Origin: CAG-390 sp964590755
GTDB lineage: Bacteria > Bacillota > Clostridia > Oscillospirales > CAG-272
Length of the DNA stretch: 15,219 bases
Assembly: GCA_964590755.1 (NCBI GenBank)
Contig: CAZPYK010000032.1
Span: 1 to 15,219 of the forward strand
Reading direction: 5' to 3'
Shown here: piece by piece, positions 6,207 through 12,838 of the stretch
Layout of the letters: each line of letters opens with the position of its first letter
Numbering within the stretch: the stretch's first letter is position 1
Made by a program: the position numbers and the translations under genes
The notes under the pieces: model-generated
The model's database searches: none
Told to the model about the DNA's origin: nothing
Seen by the model: only the letters and a program-made list of their open reading frames with translations

Positions 6207-7601
6207 TTAATTATAGCTTGGATTCCAGACGCGGACTTTATAAAAATCGCCGTTGACAGAGGTGATGGCGCTCTTATCGGCTGCGTCATTACCGAACGTA
6301 AAAAGATCAACGATGTTTGACGTCCACGCCTTGTAGGAGCCGTAGGGCGCAATGCTCACCACTCGCCCGTCGTCAAAATTGCTTATCCCGGTGACATAAA
6401 TTCGATTTATGAGTTCATTTCCCGCATAATCCGTAAAAAAGCGTTTTTCGGATTTGGAGTAGATGAATACCTCTGTTGTCGTTGTCACCCACATCCTGTC
6501 GCTGTTGCCGTAATACGGCTGAAGATCGTGCGCGGCTCCGCTCGGTATGGTGGCGCGAAGCTCCTCACGCTCTGCCACAACCACCGTGCCGCTGTCATTT
6601 AAGCTGACCTCATACGCAGTCAAAACGTTGGTACCGACCGCCCACAGCACTTCAAGCTCGGGATCGTAGAGCAAGCCGTGTGAGTCATCAAGCTTCACCG
6701 AGGTGAACAATCTGCCGTTTTTGTTGACATTGAAGAAGCGTATCTCTCCGCCATCGGATGCGGCGACTGCAATAACTCCGCAAGGTATCAGCTCGCAGGC
6801 GTGCGGATTTTTTGCCGTGTAAAGCGTTTGATACAGCACCTCATGCGCATCGTCATAAGAGACCATGCTTGCCATATTGCTGCCATAGGCGGCAAGCACG
6901 ACCAACCTGCCGTTATATTCGCGCAGGCGTGTGTCAGCTATATTGTAAGCGGTATACTTATGAGTCCACAGCGAATCTTCAAGCGAAACTCCCCGGGTAA
7001 TGTCGCAAACGCGCACCATGCTGTTTCTTTGATCGGCCAACACGACCAGATTGTTCAGCTCGGCAACACCGGAAAGCGACAGCGTCTCGGGTGATACCGC
7101 GGGATGACCGTGATCGTTCCTCTCTGCGTTTAACAACGCCTCACCGAGCGCCGCGAGTCCCAGACGCACCGCGTACTCGGATGTGCCCGCAACAACAATC
7201 TTATTGTTTTTTGCCGTCACGCTCCATGTTCCCGACGAAAGTCCGTCGGCCTCTGACGCCTCGTCACGCGCCACATCGCCGACCAATATCTCCGCTCCGT
7301 CGCCTACCGTGACGGTGTCATCTTTCACCGCAAGCTCTATGCCATACTCCGATGCGCACACGGAGATAAACTCATCTACTGCATGCTTCAAGGTGTCGGA
7401 TGCCGATGCCGGGTATATCACAGTGCATGCGGCAATATCTATGCGCGTGTCGACAGGTTCTGTGATCTCCGGGGTCTCCGGCACCGTGGACATATCGGAT
7501 GAAATATCGCCCCCATTATCTCCGCTGCACGCGGCAATCGGAATGAGCATAGCAGACGAAAGCAATATTGCGATTATTCTTTTTATCATCCCGAATTTCA
7601 T
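6207..7601 (-). CDS. Two-domain lipoprotein: GH-N-like domain plus DUF6528-like beta-propeller
   Basis: This is a 464-residue predicted surface lipoprotein, with signal helix about 6-24 and lipobox PIAAC (C25), then an acidic/Thr-Pro linker to about 53. Residues 56-160 (start TVIYPASASDTLKHAVDEF; EILVGD; VTAKNNKIVVAGTSEYAVRLGLAALGE-type end) resemble the N-terminal domain attached to family 20/67 glycoside hydrolases. Residues 184-464 show repeated beta-strand units with three spaced histidine motifs, PHACEL (H267), DSHGLLYDPELEVLWAVG (H308) and AAHDLQP (H358). I recognise this pattern from the DUF6528 beta-propeller family of unknown function. No catalytic glycosidase domain is present. The start is uncertain: TTG at 7607, ATG at 7601 or ATG at 7589 are possible and none has a good Shine-Dalgarno. 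I chose 7601, 13 nt after the previous stop, where coupling would work. A carbohydrate-related surface role is inferred from its neighbours. Confidence 0.75.
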   Translation of the reverse strand: MKFGMIKRIIAILLSSAMLIPIAACSGDNGGDISSDMSTVPETPEITEPVDTRIDIAACTVIYPASASDTLKHAVDEFISVCASEYGIELAVKDDTVTVGDGAEILVGDVARDEASEADGLSSGTWSVTAKNNKIVVAGTSEYAVRLGLAALGEALLNAERNDHGHPAVSPETLSLSGVAELNNLVVLADQRNSMVRVCDITRGVSLEDSLWTHKYTAYNIADTRLREYNGRLVVLAAYGSNMASMVSYDDAHEVLYQTLYTAKNPHACELIPCGVIAVAASDGGEIRFFNVNKNGRLFTSVKLDDSHGLLYDPELEVLWAVGTNVLTAYEVSLNDSGTVVVAEREELRATIPSGAAHDLQPYYGNSDRMWVTTTTEVFIYSKSEKRFFTDYAGNELINRIYVTGISNFDDGRVVSIAPYGSYKAWTSNIVDLFTFGNDAADKSAITSVNGDFYKVRVWNPSYN

Positions 7602-7614
7602 CGTCAAGCACCGA

Positions 7615-8430
7615 TCATACGCCTATAGACTTGAGGTATTCGCGGCTCTTCTTTGCGCACTCAAGCGGAGACAGCCCCATAGAAGGCTTATCCTGCTCTA
7701 CGATGAGCCAACTGCTGCCCGCCTCCTCGGCGGCGGTAATGATAGACGGGAAGTTCTGAAGTCCCGCGCCCACGGGGCGGAACTCAAAACCGGACGGGCG
7801 CTTGGGAGCGGTGTTTTCGATGCCGATCAGCTCGTACATATCCTCGCTCTTCTCGCCGAAAAAGTCCTTGAGGTGGACCACGGGCGCTCTGCCGGCATAC
7901 TTTCTTATGTAATCGGCGGGATCCTCGCCTCCGACATTGACCCAGCAGGTGTCAAGCTCGGTCGCAAGCAGGTCGGCGGGCACGGTATCGTAAAGAATAT
8001 CCAACGCATATTTGCCGTCAAGCTTCATAAATTCGAAATCGTGATTGTGATAGAGCATTTGCATACCGAGCTTCTTTGCCGCGCGGCAGAGTATCTCGAT
8101 GAATGCCACGACATACTCAAAATTCGGCGTGCCGGGGCGATGTATCTCGCCAAGGTATGGGACCGCCACGTATTTGCATCCTATCTCGGCATACTGAGAA
8201 AGCACACCGTAAGGGTCCTTGAGCATATCCACATAGGGGACATGCGCCGAAACGGGGGTGAGCCCCAGTTCCTCGCACATAGTGCGTACCTCGGCTGCCG
8301 TGTGACCGTACAGCCCCGCAAATTCAACGCCGTCATAGCCCATCTCGCGCAGGCTCGCAAGCGTTGAGCGCAGATCGGCCTCGGCCTCGCCGCGCACAGA
8401 ATAGACCTGAATTCCAACCGGAAGTGCCAT
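7615..8430 (-). CDS. Sugar phosphate isomerase/epimerase-type TIM-barrel protein
   Basis: This 271-residue protein is of the xylose isomerase-like/AP-endonuclease-2 superfamily. It opens with GIQVYSVR and LREMGYDGVEFAGLYG, typical first strands of the barrel. Candidate metal and catalytic positions are H128 and H130 in YHNHDFEF, E158 and D160 in TELDTCWV, H186 with D189 in VHLKDF, and E245 in LIVEQD. This arrangement matches sugar isomerases/epimerases that accompany Gfo/Idh dehydrogenases. The frame extends to 8508, but CGGAG 6 nt before the ATG at 8430 fixes the start and matches the family's usual N-terminus. It is the first gene of the four-gene cluster, directly behind a good promoter. 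Members include inosose, ketose and oxidised-sugar enzymes, and I cannot choose among them. Confidence 0.9.
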   Translation of the reverse strand: MALPVGIQVYSVRGEAEADLRSTLASLREMGYDGVEFAGLYGHTAAEVRTMCEELGLTPVSAHVPYVDMLKDPYGVLSQYAEIGCKYVAVPYLGEIHRPGTPNFEYVVAFIEILCRAAKKLGMQMLYHNHDFEFMKLDGKYALDILYDTVPADLLATELDTCWVNVGGEDPADYIRKYAGRAPVVHLKDFFGEKSEDMYELIGIENTAPKRPSGFEFRPVGAGLQNFPSIITAAEEAGSSWLIVEQDKPSMGLSPLECAKKSREYLKSIGV

Positions 8431-8454
8431 GTTTATCTCCGTTCCTTTCATTTC

Positions 8455-8473
8455 GACGCGGCGTTGCCGCGTC
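8455..8473 (-). promoter_or_regulatory. Leader hairpin upstream of the carbohydrate cluster
   Basis: GACGCGGC and GCCGCGTC form a perfect 8-bp, GC-rich stem with a 3-nt loop. It lies between the predicted promoter and the ribosome site, so it would be at or near the 5' end of the mRNA. It could stabilise the transcript or serve as an operator palindrome. There is no U-tract, so attenuation by simple termination is not indicated. Confidence 0.5.
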
Positions 8474-8493
8474 AATATTTTATTATCATCACT

Positions 8494-8522
8494 ATTATAA
8501 GACATCAAATGCGGAATTGCAA
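8494..8522 (-). promoter_or_regulatory. Sigma-A promoter of the carbohydrate cluster
   Basis: On the minus strand TTGCAA (8522-8517, 4/6 to the -35 consensus) is followed by a 17-nt spacer and a perfect TATAAT (8499-8494). Transcription would begin near 8487, leaving a leader of about 55 nt that contains the GC-rich hairpin and the Shine-Dalgarno. This is the best promoter match in the window. It separates this cluster from the nucleoside-salvage operon that ends at 8587 on the same strand. Confidence 0.65.
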
Positions 8523-8586
8523 GACATTTGTAGCATAAAATCGGACAAATATTGCTTTTGGGATTTCAAGTGACGTCAAAACATCA

Positions 8587-10182
8587 TCAAAGCCCGAATG
8601 AAGCGGGCAAAAGTTCGGAAAGCGTATAACGCAGATATTCGCCGTCTCTGCCTGTGTCAAGCAATATCACAAATTCATCCGGGTCGCAGAATTCCGACAT
8701 GACCTGGCGACAAACGCCGCAGGGCGGAAAAACGCCGCTTATATGCCCCTCCTTGCCTCCGGTGATCGCAATGGCACAAAAATCGCGCTTGCCCTCGCTT
8801 ATCGCCTTAAAGAACGCCGTCCGCTCGGCGCAATTGGTCGGAGAATATGCCGCCGACTCGATGTTGCAGCCGCCGTATATCCCGCCGTCGGCGCAGAGCA
8901 GCGCCGCCCCGACGGTATAGTGAGAATAAGGCGCATAGGCGTTCTTCATCGCACTTCTCGCTTCGGCGATCAGCTTTAAGGGAGGCACCGACAGCTCGGC
9001 GTCGAAGCCGCGCGAGCGCGTGGGGTATTTCGCTCCCAAAAGCGAGCATACCGTTGCGGCGATATTGTCAAAGCCCGCACGGGTCCCCAGATCCTGCGGC
9101 TCAACGCCATCGCCGACGATCAGCAACGGAGTATATTCGCGTGTGTGATCGGTCGTCTTTTCAAAGCAGGGGTCGCAGCCGTGATCGGCGGTGATCATAA
9201 GCAGATCATCCTTGCCGAGCATCGGCAAAAAGTCTCCCAGCCACGCATCAAATTCGGATATCGCGCGTGCATAGCCCGCCGCATCCCGCCTGTGGCCGTA
9301 TTTTGAATCGGTATCCACAAGATTCACAAAGCAAAGACCGCGAAAATCGCGCTTGGCATACTCGGCGGTCTTGCGCATGCCGTCGGCGTTATCCTCGGCG
9401 TAAACATAATCGCAAAGTCCGCGCCCGACAAAGATATCGTGTATCTTCCCGACGCCGAGCGTTTCGAGCCCCGCGTCCTTCAGCGCGTCAAGCATCGTCC
9501 GCGCGGGCGGCTCAAGCGAAAAGTCATGCCGACGCGAGGTGCGGGAAAAGTTCGGATATTCCCCTTCGAACGGACGCGCTATAACTCTGCCCACCGCATA
9601 TTTGCCGCGCAATATCCTGCGCGCGGCGCGGCAATATTCGTAAAGCTGCTCGGGAGGCACAAGGCTCTCGTGCGCGGCGATCTGAAAAACGCTGTCGGCG
9701 GAGGTGTAAACGATAAGATCTCCCGTGCGCATATGCTCCTCGCCGTAGTCGGCAAGCACCGCCGTGCCGGAATATGGCTTGTTGCAGAGCACACCTCTCC
9801 CGGTGACGCGCTTGAACTCGTCAAGCACCTCATCGGGGAAACCCTCGGGAAAGGTCGGAAGCGGCGTTTTTGATATCAAGCCCGCGATCTCCCAGTGACC
9901 TATCGTCGTGTCCTTGCCGCGTGAAAGCTCGCTAAGACGCGCCACCGCCCCCGCCGGAGCCTTTGGCAGCTCGGTCGGACATTTTTTTGCCTGCCCTTCA
10001 ATATTGAAGAGCCCCAGTCGGGTCAGATTCGGCGCATAAAACTCGGGATGTGAGGCAACGCTTGCCAGCGTGTCACCGCCGCGGTCACCGCCCGACTCCA
10101 CCGCTCCGAACTCGGCGGCGTCCGGCATCTCGCCGATGCCGAAGCTGTCAAGCACTATCAAAAATATTCTCTTTTTAATCAT
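8587..10182 (-). CDS. deoB-cdd: Phosphopentomutase-cytidine deaminase fusion
   Basis: This 531-residue bifunctional protein carries two complete enzymes in one frame. Residues 1 to about 395 are phosphopentomutase, interconverting (deoxy)ribose-1- and -5-phosphate. It has D12 in VLDSFGIG, the threonines T92/T93 in KDTTIGHWE, D292 and H297 in DTDSKYGHRRD, D333-H334 in TADHG, and H346, the alkaline-phosphatase-fold metal and phospho-acceptor set. Residues about 402-531 are a full-length homotetrameric-type cytidine deaminase with C451-A-E453 (zinc ligand and general base) and PCGVC (C488, C491). Only about 7 residues separate the two domains. The start at 10182 overlaps the deoD stop by 8 nt (ATGATTAA), with GGAG at 10190-10193. 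A reading from 10212 would overlap deoD by 38 nt and adds an unlikely tail. No key residue is missing in either half. The fusion joins two nucleoside-salvage steps. Confidence 0.95.
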   Translation of the reverse strand: MIKKRIFLIVLDSFGIGEMPDAAEFGAVESGGDRGGDTLASVASHPEFYAPNLTRLGLFNIEGQAKKCPTELPKAPAGAVARLSELSRGKDTTIGHWEIAGLISKTPLPTFPEGFPDEVLDEFKRVTGRGVLCNKPYSGTAVLADYGEEHMRTGDLIVYTSADSVFQIAAHESLVPPEQLYEYCRAARRILRGKYAVGRVIARPFEGEYPNFSRTSRRHDFSLEPPARTMLDALKDAGLETLGVGKIHDIFVGRGLCDYVYAEDNADGMRKTAEYAKRDFRGLCFVNLVDTDSKYGHRRDAAGYARAISEFDAWLGDFLPMLGKDDLLMITADHGCDPCFEKTTDHTREYTPLLIVGDGVEPQDLGTRAGFDNIAATVCSLLGAKYPTRSRGFDAELSVPPLKLIAEARSAMKNAYAPYSHYTVGAALLCADGGIYGGCNIESAAYSPTNCAERTAFFKAISEGKRDFCAIAITGGKEGHISGVFPPCGVCRQVMSEFCDPDEFVILLDTGRDGEYLRYTLSELLPASFGL

Positions 10183-10909
10183 TGCAATGCTCCAGTGCCA
10201 CTGCGGTCTCAAGCGCGATCTCCATCATCTCGGTGAAGGAATTCTGCCGCTCCTCGGAGCTCGTGGCCTCGTGTGTCAAAAGATGATCGGATATGGTGCA
10301 TATGGCAAGCGCGTTTTTGCCCGCACGCGCGGCGTTCATGTAGAGTGCCGCCGCCTCCATCTCGACCGCCATAACGCCCAGCTTTTGCCAGCGCCCCGAC
10401 GCCTCGGGATCCGCGTCGTAAAAGGTGTCGGAGGAATAAAGATTGCCCACGTGATAACGCGCACCCCGCTTTTCGCAGGCGGCAACCGCCTCGCGCAGCA
10501 TCTTATAGCTCGCTATCGGCGCGAAGTGCCCGCCGAGGTGAAACTGCTCGGAAAAATTCGAATTCGTGCACGCGCCCTGACCGATAACTATGTCGCGCAC
10601 GCGTATATTTTCCTGCATAGCTCCCGCCGAGCCTATGCGCATGATGTTTTCGACTCCGAAGAAGTTATAAAGCTCATAGCTGTATATGCCTATCGACGGC
10701 ATGCCCATTCCCGATGCCATCACGCTGACAGGCGTTCCGTGATATGTTCCGGTATAGCCCTGTATGCCGCGAACGTTGTTTATAAGTTTCGCATCCTCAA
10801 GAAAGTTTTCCGCGATGAATTTCGATCTGAGCGGATCGCCCGGCATCAGAACGGTCTTGGCAAAGTCCTCGGGACGTGCGTTTATGTGTGGTGTGGGATA
10901 GCTTGGCAT
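10175..10909 (-). CDS. deoD: Purine nucleoside phosphorylase, DeoD (hexameric) type
   Basis: This 244-residue cytosolic enzyme cleaves purine (deoxy)ribonucleosides with phosphate to the base and (deoxy)ribose-1-phosphate, the substrate of the following phosphopentomutase. It is close to E. coli DeoD along its length, with a four-residue longer N-terminus. Visible active-site features are H8 in TPHINA, the phosphate site GDPLR (R28), R47 in NNVRG, R91 and S94 in MRIGSAGA, the ribose-binding VEMEAA (E183-M184-E185), and the catalytic D208 in SDHLLTHE. A textbook AAGGAGG (10918-10924) 8 nt before the ATG fixes the start. It lies 65 nt downstream of tdk with a TATAAT palindrome between, so it may have extra promoter input as well as read-through. 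Confidence 0.97.
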   Translation of the reverse strand: MPSYPTPHINARPEDFAKTVLMPGDPLRSKFIAENFLEDAKLINNVRGIQGYTGTYHGTPVSVMASGMGMPSIGIYSYELYNFFGVENIMRIGSAGAMQENIRVRDIVIGQGACTNSNFSEQFHLGGHFAPIASYKMLREAVAACEKRGARYHVGNLYSSDTFYDADPEASGRWQKLGVMAVEMEAAALYMNAARAGKNALAICTISDHLLTHEATSSEERQNSFTEMMEIALETAVALEHCND

Positions 10910-10929
10910 TGCGTTAGCCTCCTTGTATA

Positions 10930-10943
10930 TAAATTATAATTTA
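10930..10943. promoter_or_regulatory. AT-rich palindrome with TATAAT before deoD
   Basis: TAAATTATAATTTA is a perfect 14-bp palindrome that contains TATAAT on both strands and lies just upstream of the deoD ribosome site. The best -35 on the minus strand is poor (CGGACA at a 19-nt spacing). It is either a weak internal promoter or an AT-rich operator; in the second case deoD and the fusion could be controlled apart from tdk. Confidence 0.35.
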
Positions 10944-10974
10944 GAAAAGCTTATCGTTGTCCGCCGCGTCGGCA

Positions 10975-11577
10975 TCAAACATCGGATATACTAAGCTGCT
11001 TTTTCTGCTCGGCAACGGCGCGGCTCCAGCATTTGTGGCACATGGCGACATATGAATCGTTGCCGCCCAGCATGACCTGCTCGCCCTCGGTGAGTATTCT
11101 GCCCTCGCCGTCGATGCGCGCGTTGACTATCGCCTTAGTTCCGCATTCGCACACCGTCTTTATCTCGGTGACCGAATCGGATATTTCAAACAGCCTTTGA
11201 CTGCCGGGGAAAAGATGCGTGGTGAAATCGGTCCTGAGCCCGAAGCAGAGCACCGGACGGTCATATTCATCGGCAATGCGGCGCATGCCGTCGATCTGCG
11301 CGGGAGTAAAGAACTGCGCCTCGTCGGCTATGACCACATCGACGTCGCAGTGCTCGGAATCGAACATTGCAAAAACATCGTCACTCGGGGATATCACATC
11401 CCCCTCGGCGGAAAGTCCTATGCGCGAGCGCACCGTCGCCACGCCGTCGCGCGTGTCTGTCGCGGGCTTGATGAGCCACACGCTCATGCCGCGCTCCTCG
11501 TAATTGAATTTGGTTATCAGCGCCTGCGCGGTCTTTGACGACCCCATCGCGCCGTATTTGAAATAAAGCTTAGCCAT
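10975..11577 (-). CDS. tdk: Thymidine kinase (type II)
   Basis: This 200-residue enzyme phosphorylates thymidine and deoxyuridine with ATP in pyrimidine salvage. It shows the P-loop GAMGSSKT (9-16, K15), the DEAQ motif (D85-Q88) whose E86 is the expected general base, the FGLRTDF segment (about 112-118), and the structural zinc cysteines C143 and C145 with C180 and C183. The length is normal. A longer reading to 11736 would add a basic 53-residue tail inside the preceding HD gene and is rejected. The ATG at 11577 overlaps the HD gene's stop by 8 nt (ATGGCTAA), with AGGAG and GAGG sites just upstream. Its product works in the same pathway as the cytidine deaminase in the fusion. Confidence 0.97.
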   Translation of the reverse strand: MAKLYFKYGAMGSSKTAQALITKFNYEERGMSVWLIKPATDTRDGVATVRSRIGLSAEGDVISPSDDVFAMFDSEHCDVDVVIADEAQFFTPAQIDGMRRIADEYDRPVLCFGLRTDFTTHLFPGSQRLFEISDSVTEIKTVCECGTKAIVNARIDGEGRILTEGEQVMLGGNDSYVAMCHKCWSRAVAEQKKQLSISDV

Positions 11578-12178
11578 TTTCCTCGTTCTCCTTGCCCTCC
11601 ATGAAGTACGCCGCCTCCATGTCCGCCACCGAAAGCGCAAAGGCAAGCGGGAACATCTCAAGCGCCTTTCCGACGGTTCCGTTGTCCTCGGTGCCCGAAA
11701 AGCCCATGTGATAGCGAATGGCAAACGCCTCGTCACGCGTCAGCTTCATAAAGCCGGAGACTATATATACCGATTTTTCGCCGTGGCCGTAGGGCAGTCT
11801 GTCGTCTATCGTGTAATAGGGTACCGCCGTCCACACGCCGTTCTTTTTCACATTGCGGCTTTCGACGCGGTAAAAATTGACCTTGCAAAGGTCGTGCAAA
11901 AGCGCCGATATGGCAATGCTCTCGTTGTCGTAATGTATGCCGTAGAGCTGTTGCATGCGCGGACGTGCCAGCTGATCGCAGAGGCAATCATATACGTTAA
12001 GGCTGTGGCGGCAGAGTCCGCCCGGCTCGGCTCCGTGATATCTTGTGGATGCGGGAGCGGTAAAAAAGTCGCTCGACTCGGAGCACAAAAAGCGCAAAAG
12101 CTCCGCAGAACCCTCGCGGGTGATATTTTCCTTGAATATGTCGATAAATCTTTGCTTGTCGGCTGCCATGTCTATCAT
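11570..12178 (-). CDS. HD-domain phosphohydrolase, substrate unknown
   Basis: This 202-residue soluble protein has the HD metal-binding set: H58 in GGLCRHSLNV, H95-D96 in LLHDLCK, and D186 in SVADMEA. Additional conserved-looking histidines are H132 in GHGEK and H157 in YHMGF. Similar HD proteins with RYHGAE...GGLxxHS...LLHDLCK occur widely in Clostridia and phages and relate loosely to the HD domain of YhaM; their substrate is not established as far as I know. It is translationally coupled to tdk through an 8-nt overlap and sits in a nucleoside-salvage run, so a (deoxy)nucleotide phosphohydrolase role is an inference. The start uses ATG at 12178 with AAGGAA 10 nt upstream; a second ATG three codons in is possible. 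Confidence 0.85.
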   Translation of the reverse strand: MIDMAADKQRFIDIFKENITREGSAELLRFLCSESSDFFTAPASTRYHGAEPGGLCRHSLNVYDCLCDQLARPRMQQLYGIHYDNESIAISALLHDLCKVNFYRVESRNVKKNGVWTAVPYYTIDDRLPYGHGEKSVYIVSGFMKLTRDEAFAIRYHMGFSGTEDNGTVGKALEMFPLAFALSVADMEAAYFMEGKENEENG

Positions 12179-12214
12179 TTCGGTGTTATTCCTTTTCTTT
12201 CCGCAATTCGGATA

Positions 12215-12838
12215 TTATTGTGCGGGATCTATGTATTTCCAAAGCTTTATAAAATAATCGGCTCCCGATATCACCGTCATCACGCCGGCGCAAATGCCGG
12301 AGGCGAGCGATATCGGCTGTATGCTCTTCACGACCTGCGGAATAAGCTCATCCGGGAAGAAGCCGAGCAGTACCGGCTCGAGCAGAAGCGCACAGACCAT
12401 GACTATTTGAGACACGGTCTTGATCTTTCCCGCCATGCTTGCGGGAACGACCACCCCGCGCCCCGCGGTGACCAGCCTCAGCGAGGTCACGCCGAGCTCG
12501 CGAAAGATTATCGCAAGCAGTACCCAAAAGAGCCACGCGCGAATATTTTCATAGCGATAAAATACCGCCATCAGCGTTCCGATGACCATGAATTTGTCCG
12601 CCAGCGGATCGATCAGCTTGCCGAAATCGGTCACAAGCCCCCGCCCTCTCGCTATCTTTCCGTCCAGCATGTCTGTCACCGACGCGATGACAAAGAGCGC
12701 ACCCGCTATGGTGCGGGATACGACCTCGGGCAAAAGCGATTCGGGCAAGAGCACCGCCGCTATGCAAAACGGAACCAGACAAAGACGCGCCAGCGTCAGC
12801 TTGTTGGGGAGATTGAGCCCCTGCGACGCTTTACTCAT
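12215..12838 (-). CDS. pgsA: CDP-diacylglycerol-glycerol-3-phosphate 3-phosphatidyltransferase
   Basis: This 207-residue integral membrane enzyme makes phosphatidylglycerophosphate, the committed step to phosphatidylglycerol and cardiolipin. The CDP-alcohol phosphatidyltransferase signature is exact: D56, D59-G60, A63-R64, G73, D77 and D81. Hydrophobic helices are seen at about 15-32, 43-58, 83-95, 102-115, 140-160 and 170-195. The N-terminal NLPNKLTLARL is typical of PgsA. The start overlaps the rimO stop by 8 nt (ATGAGTAA), with GGAGG 5 nt upstream. rimO next to pgsA is a recurrent Firmicutes arrangement. Confidence 0.95.
   Translation of the reverse strand: MSKASQGLNLPNKLTLARLCLVPFCIAAVLLPESLLPEVVSRTIAGALFVIASVTDMLDGKIARGRGLVTDFGKLIDPLADKFMVIGTLMAVFYRYENIRAWLFWVLLAIIFRELGVTSLRLVTAGRGVVVPASMAGKIKTVSQIVMVCALLLEPVLLGFFPDELIPQVVKSIQPISLASGICAGVMTVISGADYFIKLWKYIDPAQ

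Noticed and set aside
8571..8578. TGACGTCA palindrome between the salvage run and the carbohydrate promoter
   Set aside because: An 8-bp palindrome is expected by chance in a window of this size, and I know no matching regulator site; kept only as a note.
11578..11736. 53-residue N-terminal extension of thymidine kinase
   Set aside because: It is Arg/Trp-rich out-of-frame reading of the HD gene. The family N-terminus begins at the ATG at 11577 next to the P-loop.
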